A stretch of 20,658 bases of DNA. Origin: a virus. The translations under genes were made by a program, and so were the position numbers. The number at the start of each line of letters is the position of its first letter. Within the stretch, counting starts at the first letter, position 1. Below the pieces are notes generated by a model. That model had not been told where the DNA came from, did no database searches, and worked only from the letters and a program-made list of their open reading frames with translations. Shown here in pieces: positions 18,938 to 20,658 of this stretch. The stretch covers positions 1 to 20,658 of the IMG/VR virus record IMGVR_UViG_3300025698_000074. One strand, given 5' to 3'.

Positions 18938-20658
18938 TGGAAGTTTGTGGATACGATAAGAGAGATTTATTTATTCGCATAGGATTGAAATATCCTTGCG
19001 CCGGTTATTATATTCGGTGGTATTACAACGGCTGGCATCATTGGCTGTTTATCGCAGGAGAGCAAAACGTAATTACTGAAGGCGAAAACTACCGTACATT
19101 AGGAAAAAGGAAAATAGGCATCGGAACGGGAAACATCGTGCTAAGCGAAGTTACAGCGATACGGACTATATTACTATCTACTGAGATACAAATCTACACC
19201 GACACGGGATGGGTAAGTGTATATATCGATCCGTCTTCAATGATAATTTACGACAACGGAATAAATGGTTACGAAGTTGAATTAATAGTAACGATAGGAA
19301 GCCGTGAAATATCTTATAACGGTTATAGCCCTGTTGTTTACGTTCCTATTGTTCCACCGACACCTGATCCTGATCTGTGCGAGATGGTAATAGGTACTCA
19401 GATTTGGGCGTGCAAGAACTATGAGAGCAAATTCCCGGGATCTGCTGTCTTTAACAATGACGAAACGAACAGAGATATTTACGGCGGGATATACAAGTGG
19501 GATCATATAATGACACCCGGATTCACCCCTACCGGATGGCGTGTACCTTCGGACACCGACTGGAATACACTTATCGCATTCTTAGGAGGAGCAGCAGTAG
19601 CAGGCGGACACCTAAAAGAATCGGGTTTAACTCACTGGCTTAATCCAAATACGGATGCGGACAATTCGAGCGGGTTCGCTGCACGTGGAGCGGGATACTG
19701 GAATTATACATTAGGTACGTTTTTCGGACTTAAAGAAGTTTCAAGATTGTTTTCTTTAACAGGAGTGCTTGCAAAAACAGTACGACTTGAATATGATTCA
19801 GCGAGCGTTTCTTTTGAAGCAGTATTAAGAGACTGGGGCTTTCCGGTGAGATTGATTAAGGAAAGTTTCCCGTTGAATGATTTAGATTTAAACGGATACA
19901 CTTCAATTATCATAGGTACTCAGGAATGGATCATAGAAAACTTCAGGTGTACTAAATACGCAGACGGTACGGTTATTCCGAACTTAGCGGACGACACTAT
20001 TGACGATTGGTTTTTGCCTTCTGTTGACTTACTAAAAGCAGCGTATGATAATCTTCATGCGTTTGGAGTTGGAGGATTTATAGATGAACTCTACTGGACT
20101 TCTACTGAAGACTCTGCATCATGGTCAAGAACAGTAAATTTTAGGACTGGAAGCACAGGAGTATCAAACAAGCCAATAGCAAGAAGAGTAAGGGCTTGTA
20201 GGTCATTTGTTGCAGGCGCAGGAGATTACGCATTAAGAGATTTAGGACAGGCAGGCGGATTAATATTTTATATTGATGGAACTACTTATTACGAAGCAGC
20301 CCCTGAAGATCAAAGCGCAGGTAAAGCATGGAGTAATATAGTTTCTACTTTAATTGGCACAACAGGAACGGCAATAGGAACAGGGCAGGCGAATACGGCT
20401 GCTATAATAGGACAGGCAGGTCATATAGATAGCGCAGCTAAACTTTGTGATGATCTTATCTCAGGTGGATGGGAAGATGACACCGAAGGGGCTTATTGCG
20501 CTTACGATAATGACACGGCAAACATCGCTTTATACGGATTGCTTTATAACTGGTTTGCTATTGATAACGCTTTAGAATTAGCATACCTTGAAAGAAACGG
20601 GGTTCAGGAAATCGGGTGGAGAGTACCGACAGATGCGGACTTTACCACGCTTATAAAT
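18937..20658 (+). CDS. Multi-module FISUMP/DUF1566 receptor-binding-like tail protein, 3' end missing
   Basis: 574 codons are visible and the frame is still open at the window end. Residues 1-133 are a beta-rich N-domain and 134-148 a proline linker (VPIVPPTPDPD). A first FISUMP module follows (about 149-310), with IGTQIWACKNYESK, GWRVPSDTDWNTLIAFLGG, GGHLKES and SSGFAARGAGYWN. A second module (about 322-426) has IGTQEWIIENF but a DUF1566-like end (DDWFLPSVDLLKAAY, YWTSTEDSASWSRTVNFRTG, RRVRACRSF). A third segment (about 427-515) has GGLIFYIDGTTYYEAAPEDQ and GTGQANTA. A fourth module starts near 518 (ALYGLLYNWFA, GWRVPTDADF). These domains have a C-type-lectin-like fold and bind surface ligands. 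Tandem arrays suggest a host-recognition protein. Cysteines are few. Confidence 0.8.
   Translation, partial: MEVCGYDKRDLFIRIGLKYPCAGYYIRWYYNGWHHWLFIAGEQNVITEGENYRTLGKRKIGIGTGNIVLSEVTAIRTILLSTEIQIYTDTGWVSVYIDPSSMIIYDNGINGYEVELIVTIGSREISYNGYSPVVYVPIVPPTPDPDLCEMVIGTQIWACKNYESKFPGSAVFNNDETNRDIYGGIYKWDHIMTPGFTPTGWRVPSDTDWNTLIAFLGGAAVAGGHLKESGLTHWLNPNTDADNSSGFAARGAGYWNYTLGTFFGLKEVSRLFSLTGVLAKTVRLEYDSASVSFEAVLRDWGFPVRLIKESFPLNDLDLNGYTSIIIGTQEWIIENFRCTKYADGTVIPNLADDTIDDWFLPSVDLLKAAYDNLHAFGVGGFIDELYWTSTEDSASWSRTVNFRTGSTGVSNKPIARRVRACRSFVAGAGDYALRDLGQAGGLIFYIDGTTYYEAAPEDQSAGKAWSNIVSTLIGTTGTAIGTGQANTAAIIGQAGHIDSAAKLCDDLISGGWEDDTEGAYCAYDNDTANIALYGLLYNWFAIDNALELAYLERNGVQEIGWRVPTDADFTTLIN

Overview
The window looks like about 20.7 kb of a tailed double-stranded DNA bacteriophage (or prophage) of a Bacteroidota host. 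All recognisable genes lie on the + strand and are tightly packed, often overlapping by ATGA or TAATG. Five predicted promoters have the Bacteroidota -33/-7 layout (TTG or TTTG, exactly 20 bases, then TAnnTTTG, TAnnTTGC or TAnnTTTA). Recognisable phage genes are ERF annealase, MT-A70 methylase, DUF1376-type replisome organiser, DnaB helicase, NinG, DUF1367, terminase small and large subunits, and a tail protein with FISUMP/DUF1566-type modules.

Layout. 1-416: end of a lysis gene, probably a one-protein spanin. 412-1075: a non-coding block with a promoter and stacked terminators (412-570), then what I read as a circularly permuted tmRNA gene with its own promoter and terminator (602-985), then the promoter of the early operon (1038-1068). 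1092-6806: early genes, mostly small unknowns, plus two perfect-repeat solenoid proteins (hexapeptide and nonapeptide), a DnaA-domain-IV-like protein, ERF annealase, an HNH homing endonuclease, and a 112-base inverted-repeat element that looks like structured RNA. 6789-9390: a separate AT-rich block under a strong promoter with a possible attenuator, encoding an adenine methylase, a PD-(D/E)XK nuclease and the replisome organiser; the last gene carries two copies of a 16-bp palindrome that may be the origin. 9398-13173: DnaB, HNH, NinG, DUF1367 and small proteins, including a 280-bp insertion bounded by 32-bp direct repeats. 13198-20658: a late promoter, terminase subunits, then unknown, membrane and probable virion genes, ending in a truncated multi-module receptor-binding-like protein.

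The most striking item is the tmRNA. An acceptor/T-arm piece (about 640-697) precedes a 5' piece (814 onward). The two pair as a 7-bp acceptor stem with a G3-U70 wobble and as an 8-bp P2 helix. The 5' piece carries a tag frame GKSISMFNAPLRMVA starting in a context like that of Bacillus subtilis ssrA. No portal, major capsid, integrase, reverse transcriptase or tRNA gene is visible. Functions of most small ORFs are unknown, and all assignments rest on reading motifs by eye.
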